DNA of 11,058 nucleotides from Sphaerosporella brunnea (GCA_008704415.1 VXIS01000626.1:1-11058); one strand, 5' to 3'. Shown: positions 1 through 9,653, numbered from the stretch's first letter. Notes: generated by a model from the letters alone, not told the origin. Program-made: numbers and translations.

Positions 1-175
1 GACTACTCCCGGCGTGCATCACCACCCACACGCCGCCCGAATCTCCCACGATGGTATCCCGCGAGCCGCCGCCGCCGCTGGCAGGCATATACCCGGACCC
101 AGTGAGGGGGGCGCCTGAGCACACCACCACCACCACCCCTACACCCCCACCGCCAGCAGTACCCGATGGGGGTAC

Positions 176-617
176 ATGTACAGCATCACAAGCAGCGGCG
201 TGTACATGGACGATGCGCACTTCAACAAATGAACGGCGCCGGGGGTATCCCGGTGCTGATGACCACTCGCAGGCGTTCAACGCGCGACGCGCCCACATCG
301 TCGTGCCCGTCCCCGGCGCGGACGCCGATAAACATCACCTCGGGCGCAGTGTCCACTGAGCCCCGCGGCATCCACATCCGCCAACCTGCCGACGACGTTA
401 CCGCCGAGGAGCTGCGCGCGCACATCAGGGACGCCGGCACCATCGTGCAGTCCACTTGCCGCAGGGCTCCAACCGCAAGGGCAAGGGCTACGCGACCGTT
501 CTGTTCAAGACACAGGAGGAGGCCGACAGCTGCTTGGAGCTGTTCAACGCCTCGGTGCTGAAGGGCCGGAGATCTCATGAGGAGGGATAGTTTGCGACCA
601 GGAAGCAGAGTGTGTAG
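176..617 (+). pseudogene. Damaged copy of RRM-domain protein gene
   Basis: This is the left-arm twin of the RRM gene at 10432-10881. The aligned ATG is at 176-178 and the aligned stop TAG at 615-617. Unlike its twin it has no continuous frame: an in-frame TGA appears near 229-231, there is a lost base in the segment matching the NLPYDV motif, an extra C just before it, scrambled bases near 452-458, and three separate single-base losses near 570-593. Differences are a mix of substitutions and indels in no particular sequence context, which resembles unpolished single-read noise more than ordinary decay or C-to-T mutation. Upstream (1-175) matches the twin's low-complexity Pro/His-rich 5' region. 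If the duplication is an artefact, this is the same gene read badly rather than a real pseudogene. Confidence 0.8.
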
Positions 618-628
618 AGTTAGTTTTA

Positions 629-738
629 AGTTTTGGTTTTTTGGGTTTTGGGTTTTAGGTTTTGGTTTTGGTTTTTAGTTTTGGTTTTTGGGTCTTGGGT
701 TTTGGGTTTTAGGTTTTCGTTTTTGGTGTTTTGGTTTT
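629..738 (+). repeat. G/T-rich TTTTGGG / TTTTAGG repeat after RRM stop
   Basis: About 110 nt built from irregular units such as TTTTGGG, TTTTTGG and TTTTAGG, starting a dozen bases after the RRM stop codon. It lies in what should be the RRM 3' untranslated region and is mirrored at 10326-10428. It resembles degenerate telomere-like sequence, but the unit is irregular, the run is short and it is interstitial. Confidence 0.8.
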
Positions 739-822
739 AGCTGCCTTTCTGTCGGTTTATTTATTTGTTTTTGGGGAGTTTTTTTTTTTTTTATTTTTAT
801 TTTTTTTCCTTCAACAACTCAA

Positions 823-902
823 TGCAAGCAAGCCAAACACAAGCAAGTCAAGCCAAACGCAAGCAAAGCAAAGTAAAAGCAAATCAAATGCAGCAAAGCA
901 TG
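823..902 (+). repeat. Degenerate GCAAGC / AAGTCAAGCC repeat, copy A
   Basis: A low-complexity block of short GCAAGC, AAGTC and AAGCC units. It is inverted relative to the block at 1349-1443, so the pair could fold into an imperfect stem around about 450 nt that includes the trinucleotide and GT runs. In the right arm the equivalent block is much longer (about 9745-9920). The sequence before it (780-813) is a T-tract where the right arm's extra 0.4 kb is absent. Confidence 0.7.
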
Positions 903-910
903 CGCTGTCG

Positions 911-940
911 CTGTTGTTGTTGTTGTTGTTGTCGTCGTCG
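911..940 (+). repeat. TTG/TCG trinucleotide microsatellite
   Basis: One CTG is followed by six TTG and three TCG units. The mirror near 9702-9733 has the same unit counts. No gene is recognisable across it. Confidence 0.85.
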
Positions 941-989
941 TCCGGACATCGTAACCAAAAATCAAGAGGTTTTCGCCGTTTTCCAATAG

Positions 990-991
<2 letters not shown>

Positions 992-1037
<46 letters not shown>
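992..1037 (+). repeat. (GT)23 dinucleotide microsatellite
   Basis: An uninterrupted 46-nt GT run. The mirror CA run at 9610-9651 is 42 nt, so the arms differ by two units, as expected from slippage or from sequencing noise. A separate 17-nt C homopolymer follows at 1149-1165 (16 nt in the mirror). Confidence 0.95.
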
Positions 1038-1040
<3 letters not shown>

Positions 1041-1348
1041 AGCTTGTCGCAGGAAGGCCCATCCCGACTTGCCACCGCCGCCGCCACCGCCGTGCATCGA
1101 CACTGACTGCCCACTGCCACCGCGATCACGGATCCGCTGCTGCATCGTCCCCCCCCCCCCCCCCCACACCAACCACCCACCACTAGAAGTTACCGAGTTG
1201 GGGGGGTTGGTGGAGCCAGGTGGAGCCAGGTGGAGATCGGTGTGTCGTGTCAGTCGCCGGTTTCACATGCAATGCGTTGCTTGATTCAGATCTGGGATCG
1301 AGGCGGCAGGGCGGCGCGTTTTTTTAGACGGGCGCGGCTGTGCGTGCG

Positions 1349-1443
1349 TGCTTTGCTTTGCTTGGGACTTGCTTGGGACTTGCTTGCGTTTGGCTTGACT
1401 TGCTTGCATTTGACTTGTTGACTTGACTACAGGAAGCCAAACA
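1349..1443 (+). repeat. CTTG-rich block ending in an exact 42-nt repeat unit
   Basis: Units of GCTTG, TTGGGACTTG and TTTGGCTTGACTTG run into a 42-nt segment at 1402-1443. That segment is mirrored at 9205-9246 and is also found a third time, in the opposite orientation within the right arm, at 9911-9952. In both places (1402-1443 and 9911-9952) the 42-nt segment is followed by A-tracts with scattered C and then by a motif ACACAAACATCATCATCGG, suggesting one dispersed repeat family. Confidence 0.7.
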
Positions 1444-2067
1444 AAACAAACCAAAAACAAAAAAACAAAAAAAAAAGATGGAAAAAAAAAAAAGAAGAAG
1501 AAGGACACAAACATCATCATCGGTTACAGCGCAGGGTTTATTGGTTTGTGGGGGAAAAAAAAAAAAAAAAAAAAAAAAAAATTCACGGAAAATTTTGGTA
1601 TCTTCGGCGCTGTCGCTTGCTGGTTTTTTTCTGATTTTTTTTTTTTTTTTTTTTGCTCTCTCTCCATGGTCCATGGGGGGGTTTTTTTTGTATCGAGTTT
1701 GTATTTGTGTTGTTGCGCTATTGTGTGGGCATTCTGAACAGTGTAGGCATATTAAAACAGAACTCGCTTTTGGCGGGCATTTTACGAAAATCAGCAGAAA
1801 TATTCGCTCCATAGTCAACCCCACTCCCATCTAGCCAGCCGGTGATCGGTGATAACTATCCCATCTTCAAGAAATAAATCCCCCCCTTACTAAAAAAACC
1901 CGCAATGCAACGATCTATCATAACATTTCCCCGCACCTACTCTATGAACACGAAACCGCATATGCGCATGCCATCCCAAAGAGTGCGCAAGAAAAAAAAA
2001 AAAAAAAAAAAAAAGCAAACTTTTATCTAACCACCTCCCGTATACATAAACACCACAAGCCGAACCA
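1444..2067. other. Homopolymer-rich intergenic DNA (left)
   Basis: There is no credible gene in this stretch. It contains a 27-nt A run (1555-1581), a T run near 1637-1654, an A run near 1990-2014, other short A and T runs, and the CATCATCATCGG motif near 1513-1523. Open frames here encode only Lys or Phe runs. It should include the 3' untranslated region of the minus-strand ABC-F gene that ends at 2068. An AATAAA at about 1874 lies on the plus strand, too far from the RRM stop to assign with confidence. Confidence 0.7.
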
Positions 2068-5000
2068 TTACTCCGCCTCATCATCCGTGTCCACGGGCTT
2101 GGGAGTGCTGTACACGTTTGTTAGCTTCTCGATAAATATACGTGGAGGGAAAAACTCACCCCTTGGGACTGTTCAACCACTCAATGTGTCTCAACCGCCT
2201 CCTGACCTCACGCTCCTTCTGCTGCGCACGGGTCAACTTCTTCTTCTTCGGGAACTTGCGTCCCTTGAACCTCATCTCCTCCTCAGCATCGGAGTTAACC
2301 GCGCTGCTGGTCGCGCTGGCAGCGGCACTAGTGACTGCGCTGGCCACAGCACTGTTGGGGGCGGGGGTGGTGGTGCCGCTGACGCTCAGTCCCTCGAACT
2401 TCGACAGGTCCGCAGCGGTCTTGGTAGCGGCGGTGACGCGACCAGCCTCGACGGTCCAGTGCTCGTTGCAGAGAGCAGAGACGAACTCCTGGTTGTGGGA
2501 GATGACGATGACACCTCCCTTGAACTCGCGGATAGCGTGCGAGAGACCGCCGAGGGACTCGCGGTCCAGATAGTTGGTAGGCTCGTCGAGGACGAGCAAG
2601 TGCGGGTTGTTCCACATCGCGCCTGCAATGACGATCTTGACCTTCTGACCTCCAGACATACCGCCGATCTCGTTGTGCTCCGCCAGATCCGCGTCGAGTC
2701 CGACGTCTTCGAAGTGCTGTCGGATATCCGCCGCCTCGAGCTTTCGGAAACCAAGACCCTCACGTGACGCCTCGTGATCGTCGAACTCCTGGATCAGCTT
2801 GAAGAAGCCATGCTTCATCATGGTCTCGCGCGAAATCATAGTATTGAACTTCGGTCCCAGACCGACCCAGCTAATCTCGTACTGGAACGACTTCTTCCAC
2901 TTCTGGCGACCGACGATGTTCTGGATTCTGCGGGGACCGCTGCCATCACCAAGGTCGATAGGCTTGGCCATTTGCTCCTCCTCCTCAGGCGTAAGCTTGC
3001 GGGTCGCCTTCATCAAGACTTCACGGTCATCCCCGTGGGCGTAACGCCACTGAAGGTACTGGCTGGGAGTCTTGTCGAGATGGAACTGCAGAGGCTCCAA
3101 GGAATGCTGCGAGAGGTATCCAACACGCAAGTTGGGGTGCTTCTCGACCTTACCCTGCTGAGGAATGACCTCTCCAGTCAGGACCTTTATCAGAGTCGAT
3201 TTACCGGCTCCGTTACCTCCGAGAAGACCAACTCGCGAAGAGAGCGTGAGCGAGCAGGTGACATTGTACAGCGAAGGCTTGGCCGCGCCTGGGTACGTGA
3301 ACGTCGCATTTGTCATCCTGAGAATCGAACGAGTTCGGGAGGAGACACCAGTCAAGATACCGGGGGGAGGGAACTTGAATTGCACAGTAGAGGAAGACAG
3401 CGTGTAGTACGCCTTTCCTTCAGGGCGGACCTTGACGAAGCTATTGAAGTGTCAGCTTGAATCAGCTATAAAAAAAAAGGGCAAGAAAACGTACTCCGCA
3501 AGGTTACCCTTGTAGTAAACCAGCTTCTTATTCTCATAGTGAATGATATCCGTGCAAACCTCGTCCAAGAATCCAGAGTCGTGAGAAACAATCAAACTGG
3601 TGATATTGGTGTGCGTCTTGAGGTAGTTCTCGAGCCACTTCACATTGCCGACGTCCAAGTGGTTAGTAGGTTCGTCCAGGAGCAGAACCTCGGCCTTCTT
3701 CAACATTGCCTCGGCCAGAGCGAGCTTCATCTTCCACCCACCAGACAGCTCGCCGACCTTGAAGTCGACACGCTCACCCTCGAAACCGACACTGCGAAGG
3801 GTCTCCTTGATCTTCTCGGTACCGTCATCGCCTAGGAATTCATCGCCCAGGTTGTCTGCAACCAAGGAGTTGCGGATGTACTCGACGATGGGCAGCAAGT
3901 TCTCGTCTCCCTGGCTGCGGTGCTCCACGAAGCAGGTTCGCAGCTCATCCTTGGACGGAAAGCCCTCCAGCTTTCCCTCGGCAATGGAGCGCATGAGAGT
4001 CGACTTTCCGGCACCGTTGCGGCCGCAGAGACCGTATCTATGTCCCTTGTGCAGGCGCAAGTTGGTGTGGTTGAGCAACATCATACCACCGTAAGCCAAC
4101 GAGAAGTTGGCATTGACGACCTCGACCTCGTTGGCGAACTCGTCATCGACGATGCCGATGTTTCCGAAACGAGCGTGGTCCGTCTCCTTCGCCCACTTCT
4201 CCACAGCCGCAGCAATGCTGTTGGCAGCCTCCTCGCCCACTAGATCTGCAAGGTAGGGGGCAATGCATCCAGCCAGGCGCGACCACTCTCGGATGACGAT
4301 GACCTCCCGCGCCATGGCAGCAATGTACGACTTCAGCTTAGTCTCCCAAGTCGCAAAGTGCTCCTTCGGCATGACAGAGGCCGCGCGAACGGCAAGCTCT
4401 CCCTCAACCTCCGCAGTGGAAATACGCTCGCCAATGGTGTTCTCTTCGTTGCCATTGCGGACACGCATGGCCTTCAGCATGACATCGTTGGCACTTTTCG
4501 CCAGCTCACGAACAGCAGGAATGGAGGCGGTGTCGAGCACACGCTTAACACCGGGCTGCAGGCGAGGCAAGAATTCACGGGCCTCGACGGGATCATGGAC
4601 AAGCTTGGTAAGATTCTCGGTGACGACGACGGTCTGGCGGAGCACTTCCTGGCTCGTCTGCGGCGAGTTGAGGGAACGCTCCAGCAGAGGCGTGAGAAGC
4701 GCGAGCACCGGGGAAGTAACGGTCTGAACAAAGGTGGTTTGACTGAGAGCGTGGATCGCCTTGGTCAGAGTCTCCTTGCTCGGCATGTTCATCGTGGCCA
4801 CCAGCGTCGGGACGTGCTTCGCCACGTCCTCGTTGCTCAAGAGCTTGGTCAGAGTGTTCGTAGTCTTGACCGCAGACTTGGAAACCTGGTCCTTGAGGTC
4901 GTGCATGCCGCTTTCCACGACCGGAATCAACGCCTCCAATTCCCTTCCCATAACATCCTTGAGGAAGACCTCTCCAGAGGTCTGGTCGGCCTTGATAGCC

Positions 5001-5263
5001 TTCTCAGCCATCTTTCCGATCAGAATGAACGCAGCCTGCTTGCCCTGCCACTTGGATCCGGACGACCGGAGGTACGCCATCAAAGCGCGCAGCAAACCAG
5101 AGAGCAGAGCGGGCTCCTTCAGCGTGGCGAACATGGCATCGATAGCATACTGCGCGCTTTCCCTGACCACGGCTCCCTTATCCGCCAGAGCGTCGAACAC
5201 GATCCCGATGGTCTCCAGCAGCAGCACCTCGGTGGCAGGAGCCTTTTTCGCAGAGTTTCGTAG
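2068..5263 (-). CDS. elf1: EF3-family ABC-F ATPase, New1/Elf1 type (left copy, 5' partial)
   Basis: Cytosolic ribosome-associated ATPase of the fungal EF3 family. EF3 drives tRNA release and translocation; yeast New1 acts in termination and recycling, and fission yeast Elf1 was named for mRNA export. Exons are 5263-3495, 3440-2160 and 2107-2068, joining in frame to at least 1029 codons. Counting from the GTG at 5227 as residue 1, HEAT repeats fill roughly 1-320; first ABC domain: Walker A GRNGAGKST 402-410, signature LSGGW 494-498, Walker B LLLDEP near 518, H-loop His 549. In exon 2, counting from the ATG at 3385: Walker A GGNGAGKST 56-64, an inserted chromodomain near 153-205, signature MSGGQ 243-247, Walker B LLVLDEP 263-269, His 297, then a Lys/Arg-rich tail and a last exon ending DTDDEAE. 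The CGRNGAGKST motif, the RRLRHIEWL stretch and the acidic end favour New1/Elf1 over canonical EF3. All catalytic motifs are intact. The frame is open to 5302, but no start codon is assignable. Confidence 0.88.
2108..2159 (-). other. 3'-terminal intron in left ABC-F copy (52 nt)
   Basis: Donor GTGAGT, acceptor TACAG and a CTAAC branch site. Without splicing the protein would stop right after SPKG at the TGA inside the donor. Splicing adds TPKPVDTDDEAE and stop TAA (sense strand of 2070-2068), the acidic C-terminus expected of New1/Elf1 proteins. Confidence 0.88.
3441..3494 (-). other. Intron in left ABC-F copy (54 nt)
   Basis: Donor GTACGT and acceptor CAATAG, with a CTGAC branch site about 10 nt before the acceptor. 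Splicing joins GA to C and gives GNLADFVK, matching the expected EF3-family sequence between the two ABC domains. A short T-run lies inside. Confidence 0.9.
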
Positions 5264-5490
5264 AGCGCACCGTACAACAAAACACAGTGCAACTGGTACA
5301 TATCAGATCACTGTTAAAGTACATAAGAAGATGAGCGCTAGTGTGAAATCAAGGCTGCGCTGACGCGACCGACGAGTATTGCTGCTGCATGCGTGAACCG
5401 ATGCTGTTCATGGCCTCATAGATATCGTTAGCAAGGGCCGGCGTGTCGTAAATGCTAGTGGAATAACACAAACAGGGTGGACGTCGCGTG
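5160..5490. other. Unique spacer at the palindrome centre
   Basis: This is the only part of the window without a mirror copy. Bases 5160-5263 continue the HEAT-region coding sequence of the minus-strand ABC-F gene. Bases 5264-5490 are less clear: on the minus strand they include an open stretch that looks coding (5352-5465) and an interval at about 5270-5350 that could be an intron or noisy sequence. I recognise no adapter, transposon end, replication origin or promoter. A faint resemblance between the sequence just before 5491 and the continuation of the left arm suggests that the boundary is blurred by errors. Confidence 0.7.
5352..5465 (-). CDS. Possible upstream exon of left ABC-F gene
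   Basis: On the minus strand this 38-codon stretch is open and has protein-like composition: it reads through IYDTPALAND, then EAMNSIGSRMQQQ, and ends SSVASAQP before a TGA at 5349-5351. It lies just upstream of the HEAT-region coding sequence, on the same strand, where the missing N-terminus (perhaps 70-160 residues by comparison with New1/Elf1 length) should be. It is out of simple continuity with the downstream exon, so an intron or a read error must lie between about 5270 and 5350; no clean donor/acceptor pair is visible. It could equally be a chance open frame. Confidence 0.35.
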
Positions 5491-8400
5491 AAGCGCGCAG
5501 TATGCTATCGATGCCATGTTCGCCACGCTGAAGGAGCCCGCTGCTGCTCTCTGTTTGCTGCGCGCTTTGATGGCGTACCTCCGGTCGTCCGGATCCAAGT
5601 GGCAGGGCAAGCAGGCTGCGTTCATTCTGATCGGAAAGATGGCTGAGAAGGCTATCAAGGCCGACCAGACCTCTGGAGAGGTCTTCCTCAAGGATGTTAT
5701 GGGAAGGGAATTGGAGGCGTTGATTCCGGTCGTGGAAAGCGGCATGCACGACCTCAAGGACCAGGTTTCCAAGTCTGCGGTCAAGACTACGAACACTCTG
5801 ACCAAGCTCTTGAGCAACGAGGACGTGGCGAAGCACGTCCCGACGCTGGTGGCCACGATGAACATGCCGAGCAAGGAGACTCTGACCAAGGCGATCCACG
5901 CTCTCAGTCAAACCACTTTGTTCAGACCGTTACTTCCCCGGTGCTCGCGCTTCTCACGCCTCTGCTGGAGCGTTCCCTCAACTCGCCGCAGACGAGCCAG
6001 AAGTGCTCCGCCAGACCGTCGTCGTCACCGAGAATCTTACCAAGCTTGTCCATGATCCCGTCGAGGCCCGTGAATTCTTGCCTCGCCTGCAGCCCGGTGT
6101 TAAGCGTGTGCTCGACACCGCCTCCATTCCTGCTGTTCGTGAGCTGGCGAAAAGTGCCAACGATGTCATGCTGAAGGCCATGCGTGTCCGCAATGGCAAC
6201 GAAGAGAACACCATTGGCGAGCGTATTTCCACTGCGGAGGTTGAGGGAGAGCTTGCCGTTCGCGCGGCCTCTGTCATGCCGAAGGAGCACTTTGCGACTT
6301 GGGAGACTAAGCTGAAGTCGTACATTGCTGCCATGGCGCGGGAGGTCATCGTCATCCGAGAGTGGTCGCGCCTGGCTGGATGCATTGCCCCCTACCTTGC
6401 AGATCTAGTGGGCGAGGAGGCTGCCAACAGCATTGCTGCGGCTGTGGAGAAGTGGGCGAAGGAGACGGACCACGCTCGTTTCGGAAACATCGGCATCGTC
6501 GATGACGAGTTCGCCAACGAGGTCGAGGTCGTCAATGCCAACTTCTCGTTGGCTTACGGTGGTATGATGTTGCTCAACCACACCAACTTGCGCCTGCACA
6601 AGGGACATAGATACGGTCTCTGCGGCCGCAACGGTGCCGGAAAGTCGACTCTCATGCGCTCCATTGCCGAGGGAAAGCTGGAGGGCTTTCCGTCCAAGGA
6701 TGAGCTGCGAACCTGCTTCGTGGAGCACCGCAGCCAGGGAGACGAGAACTTGCTGCCCATCGTCGAGTACATCCGCAACTCCTTGGTTGCAGACAACCTG
6801 GGCGATGAATTCCTAGGCGATGACGGTACCGAGAAGATCAAGGAGACCCTTCGCAGTGTCGGTTTCGAGGGTGAGCGTGTCGACTTCAAGGTCGGCGAGC
6901 TGTCTGGTGGGTGGAAGATGAAGCTCGCTCTGGCCGAGGCAATGTTGAAGAAGGCCGAGGTTCTGCTCCTGGACGAACCTACTAACCACTTGGACGTCGG
7001 CAATGTGAAGTGGCTCGAGAACTACCTCAAGACGCACACCAATATCACCAGTTTGATTGTTTCTCACGACTCTGGATTCTTGGACGAGGTTTGCACGGAT
7101 ATCATTCACTATGAGAATAAGAAGCTGGTTTACTACAAGGGTAACCTTGCGGAGTACGTTTTCTTGCCCTTTTTTTTTATAGCTGATTCAAGCTGACACT
7201 TCAATAGCTTCGTCAAGGTCCGCCCTGAAGGAAAGGCGTACTACACGCTGTCTTCCTCTACTGTGCAATTCAAGTTCCCTCCCCCCGGTATCTTGACTGG
7301 TGTCTCCTCCCGAACTCGTTCGATTCTCAGGATGACAAATGCGACGTTCACGTACCCAGGCGCGGCCAAGCCTTCGCTGTACAATGTCACCTGCTCGCTC
7401 ACGCTCTCTTCGCGAGTTGGTCTTCTCGGAGGTAACGGAGCCGGTAAATCGACTCTGATAAAGGTCCTGACTGGAGAGGTCATTCCTCAGCAGGGTAAGG
7501 TCGAGAAGCACCCCAACTTGCGTGTTGGATACCTCTCGCAGCATTCCTTGGAGCCTCTGCAGTTCCATCTCGACAAGACTCCCAGCCAGTACCTTCAGTG
7601 GCGTTACGCCCACGGGGATGACCGTGAAGTCTTGATGAAGGCGACCCGCAAGCTTACGCCTGAGGAGGAGGAGCAAATGGCCAAGCCTATCGACCTTGGT
7701 GATGGCAGCGGTCCCCGCAGAATCCAGAACATCGTCGGTCGCCAGAAGTGGAAGAAGTCGTTCCAGTACGAGATTAGCTGGGTCGGTCTGGGACCGAAGT
7801 TCAATACTATGATTTCGCGCGAGACCATGATGAAGCATGGCTTCTTCAAGCTGATCCAGGAGTTCGACGATCACGAGGCGTCACGTGAGGGTCTTGGTTT
7901 CCGAAAGCTCGAGGCGGCGGATATCCGACAGCACTTCGAAGACGTCGGACTCGACGCGGATCTGGCGGAGCACAACGAGATCGGCGGTATGTCTGGAGGT
8001 CAGAAGGTCAAGATCGTCATTGCAGGCGCGATGTGGAACAACCCGCACTTGCTCGTCCTCGACGAGCCTACCAACTATCTGGACCGCGAGTCCCTCGGCG
8101 GTCTCTCGCACGCTATCCGCGAGTTCAAGGGAGGTGTCATCGTCATCTCCCACAACCAGGAGTTCGTCTCTGCTCTCTGCAACGAGCACTGGACCGTCGA
8201 GGCTGGTCGCGTCACCGCCGCTACCAAGACCGCTGCGGACCTGTCGAAGTTCGAGGGACTGAGCGTCAGCGGCACCACCACCCCCGCCCCCAACAGTGCT
8301 GTGGCCAGCGCAGTCACTAGTGCCGCTGCCAGCGCGACCAGCAGCGCGGTTAACTCCGATGCTGAGGAGGAGATGAGGTTCAAGGGACGCAAGTTCCCGA

Positions 8401-8580
8401 AGAAGAAGAAGTTGACCCGTGCGCAGCAGAAGGAGCGTGAGGTCAGGAGGCGGTTGAGACACATTGAGTGGTTGAACAGTCCCAAGGGGTGAGTTTTTCC
8501 CTCCACGTATATTTATCGAGAAGCTAACAAACGTGTACAGCACTCCCAAGCCCGTGGACACGGATGATGAGGCGGAGTAA
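5491..8580 (+). CDS. elf1: EF3-family ABC-F ATPase, New1/Elf1 type (right copy, truncated and frameshifted)
   Basis: Second copy of the ABC-F gene, head-to-head with the left one. It begins abruptly inside the HEAT region at the residues SAQYAIDAMF, so it has neither a start codon nor a promoter. Exons are 5491-7153, 7208-8488 and 8541-8580. Compared with the left copy it lacks one C near 5915 and one G near 6000; each shifts the frame, scrambling about 28 residues and splitting exon 1 into two open frames (5516-6055 and 6003 onward). Near 5542-5560 an extra base and a lost base compensate, giving AAALC instead of LLSG. From about 6018 on the protein is identical to the left copy, including both Walker A motifs, signatures, H-loops, chromodomain and acidic tail. 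As annotated it could not make a full protein. The breaks are single-base, clustered at the inner end of the arm and look like sequencing errors. Confidence 0.85.
7154..7207 (+). other. Intron in right ABC-F copy (54 nt)
   Basis: Donor GTACGT at 7154, CTGAC branch site near 7193-7197 and acceptor AATAG ending at 7207. Identical to the left copy's intron. A T-run sits in the middle. Confidence 0.9.
8489..8540 (+). other. 3'-terminal intron in right ABC-F copy (52 nt)
   Basis: Donor GTGAGT at 8489, CTAAC branch site near 8523-8527 and acceptor TACAG ending at 8540. Splicing joins GG to C and adds the last 12 residues before TAA at 8578-8580. Confidence 0.88.
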
Positions 8581-9204
8581 TGGTTCGGCTTGTGGTGTTT
8601 ATGTATACGGGAGGTGGTTAGATAAAAGTTTGCTTTTTTTTTTTTTTTTTTTTTTTCTTGCGCACTCTTTGGGATGGCATGCGCATATGCGGTTTCGTGT
8701 TCATAGAGTAGGTGCGGGGAAATGTTATGATAGATCGTTGCATTGCGGGTTTTTTTAGTAAGGGGGGGATTTATTTCTTGAAGATGGGATAGTTATCACC
8801 GATCACCGGCTGGCTAGATGGGAGTGGGGTTGACTATGGAGCGAATATTTCTGCTGATTTTCGTAAAATGCCCGCCAAAAGCGAGTTCTGTTTTAATATG
8901 CCTACACTGTTCAGAATGCCCACACAATAGCGCAACAACACAAATACAAACTCGATACAAAAAAAACCCCCCCATGGACCATGGAGAGAGAGCAAAAAAA
9001 AAAAAAAAAAAAATCAGAAAAAAACCAGCAAGCGACAGCGCCGAAGATACCAAAATTTTCCGTGAATTTTTTTTTTTTTTTTTTTTTTTTTTTCCCCCAC
9101 AAACCAATAAACCCTGCGCTGTAACCGATGATGATGTTTGTGTCCTTCTTCTTCTTTTTTTTTTTTCCATCTTTTTTTTTTGTTTTTTTGTTTTTGGTTT
9201 GTTT
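8581..9204. other. Homopolymer-rich intergenic DNA (right)
   Basis: Mirror of 1444-2067 with no recognisable gene. It holds T runs (about 8634-8656, and 27 T at 9067-9093), an A run near 8994-9011 and the reverse complement of the CATCATCATCGG motif near 9125-9135. It presumably includes the 3' untranslated region of the right ABC-F copy. Confidence 0.7.
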
Positions 9205-9606
9205 TGTTTGGCTTCCTGTAGTCAAGTCAACAAGTCAAATGCAAGCAAGTCAAGCCAAACGCAAGCAAGTCCCAAGCAAGTCCCAAGCAAAGCAAAGCAC
9301 GCACGCACAGCCGCGCCCGTCTAAAAAAACGCGCCGCCCTGCCGCCTCGATCCCAGATCTGAATCAAGCAACGCATTGCATGTGAAACCGGCGACTGACA
9401 CGACACACCGATCTCCACCTGGCTCCACCTGGCTCCACCAACCCCCCCAACTCGGTAACTTCTAGTGGTGGGTGGTTGGTGTGGGGGGGGGGGGGGGGAC
9501 GATGCAGCAGCGGATCCGTGATCGCGGTGGCAGTGGGCAGTCAGTGTCGATGCACGGCGGTGGCGGCGGCGGTGGCAAGTCGGGATGGGCCTTCCTGCGA
9601 CAAGCT

Positions 9607-9653
<47 letters not shown>

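Larger units (their letters stand above)
1..5159. repeat. Left arm of a giant inverted repeat
   Basis: Reverse complement of the right arm. Bases 1-20 equal the reverse complement of the last 20 bases of the window, and the inner limit lies near 5159, where the match to 5491 onward begins. From about 1263 to 4630 mirrored coordinates sum to exactly 10648, and every open frame in that interval has an identical twin in the other arm. Outside the core the arms differ: the (GT)n run is 46 nt here against 42, a C-run is 17 against 16, the outermost 617 nt carry many substitutions and indels, and about 0.4 kb present in the right arm near 9830-10250 is missing here around 809-815. Confidence 0.97.

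Noticed and set aside
629..738. True telomere repeat
   Set aside because: Units are irregular, differ from the usual TTAGGG of ascomycetes, and the block is interstitial between two genes in both arms.
1423..1834. Open frames encoding Lys- or Phe-rich proteins (also 8814-9324 and 9932-10246)
   Set aside because: They arise only from poly-A and poly-T tracts and have no domain, signal or codon pattern of a gene.
2087..3460. Long open frames antisense to the ABC-F exons (also 4358-5263 and their mirrors)
   Set aside because: They are shadows caused by biased third-codon composition on the opposite strand; the ABC-F frame has all family motifs.
5264..5490. Bidirectional promoter between the two head-to-head ABC-F copies
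   Set aside because: The right copy begins mid-domain without a start codon and the spacer still carries coding-like sequence of the left copy, so nothing supports a promoter here.
5264..5490. Sequencing adapter left at the fold-back point
   Set aside because: I could not recognise any known adapter sequence by eye. A similarity search against adapter sets would settle it.
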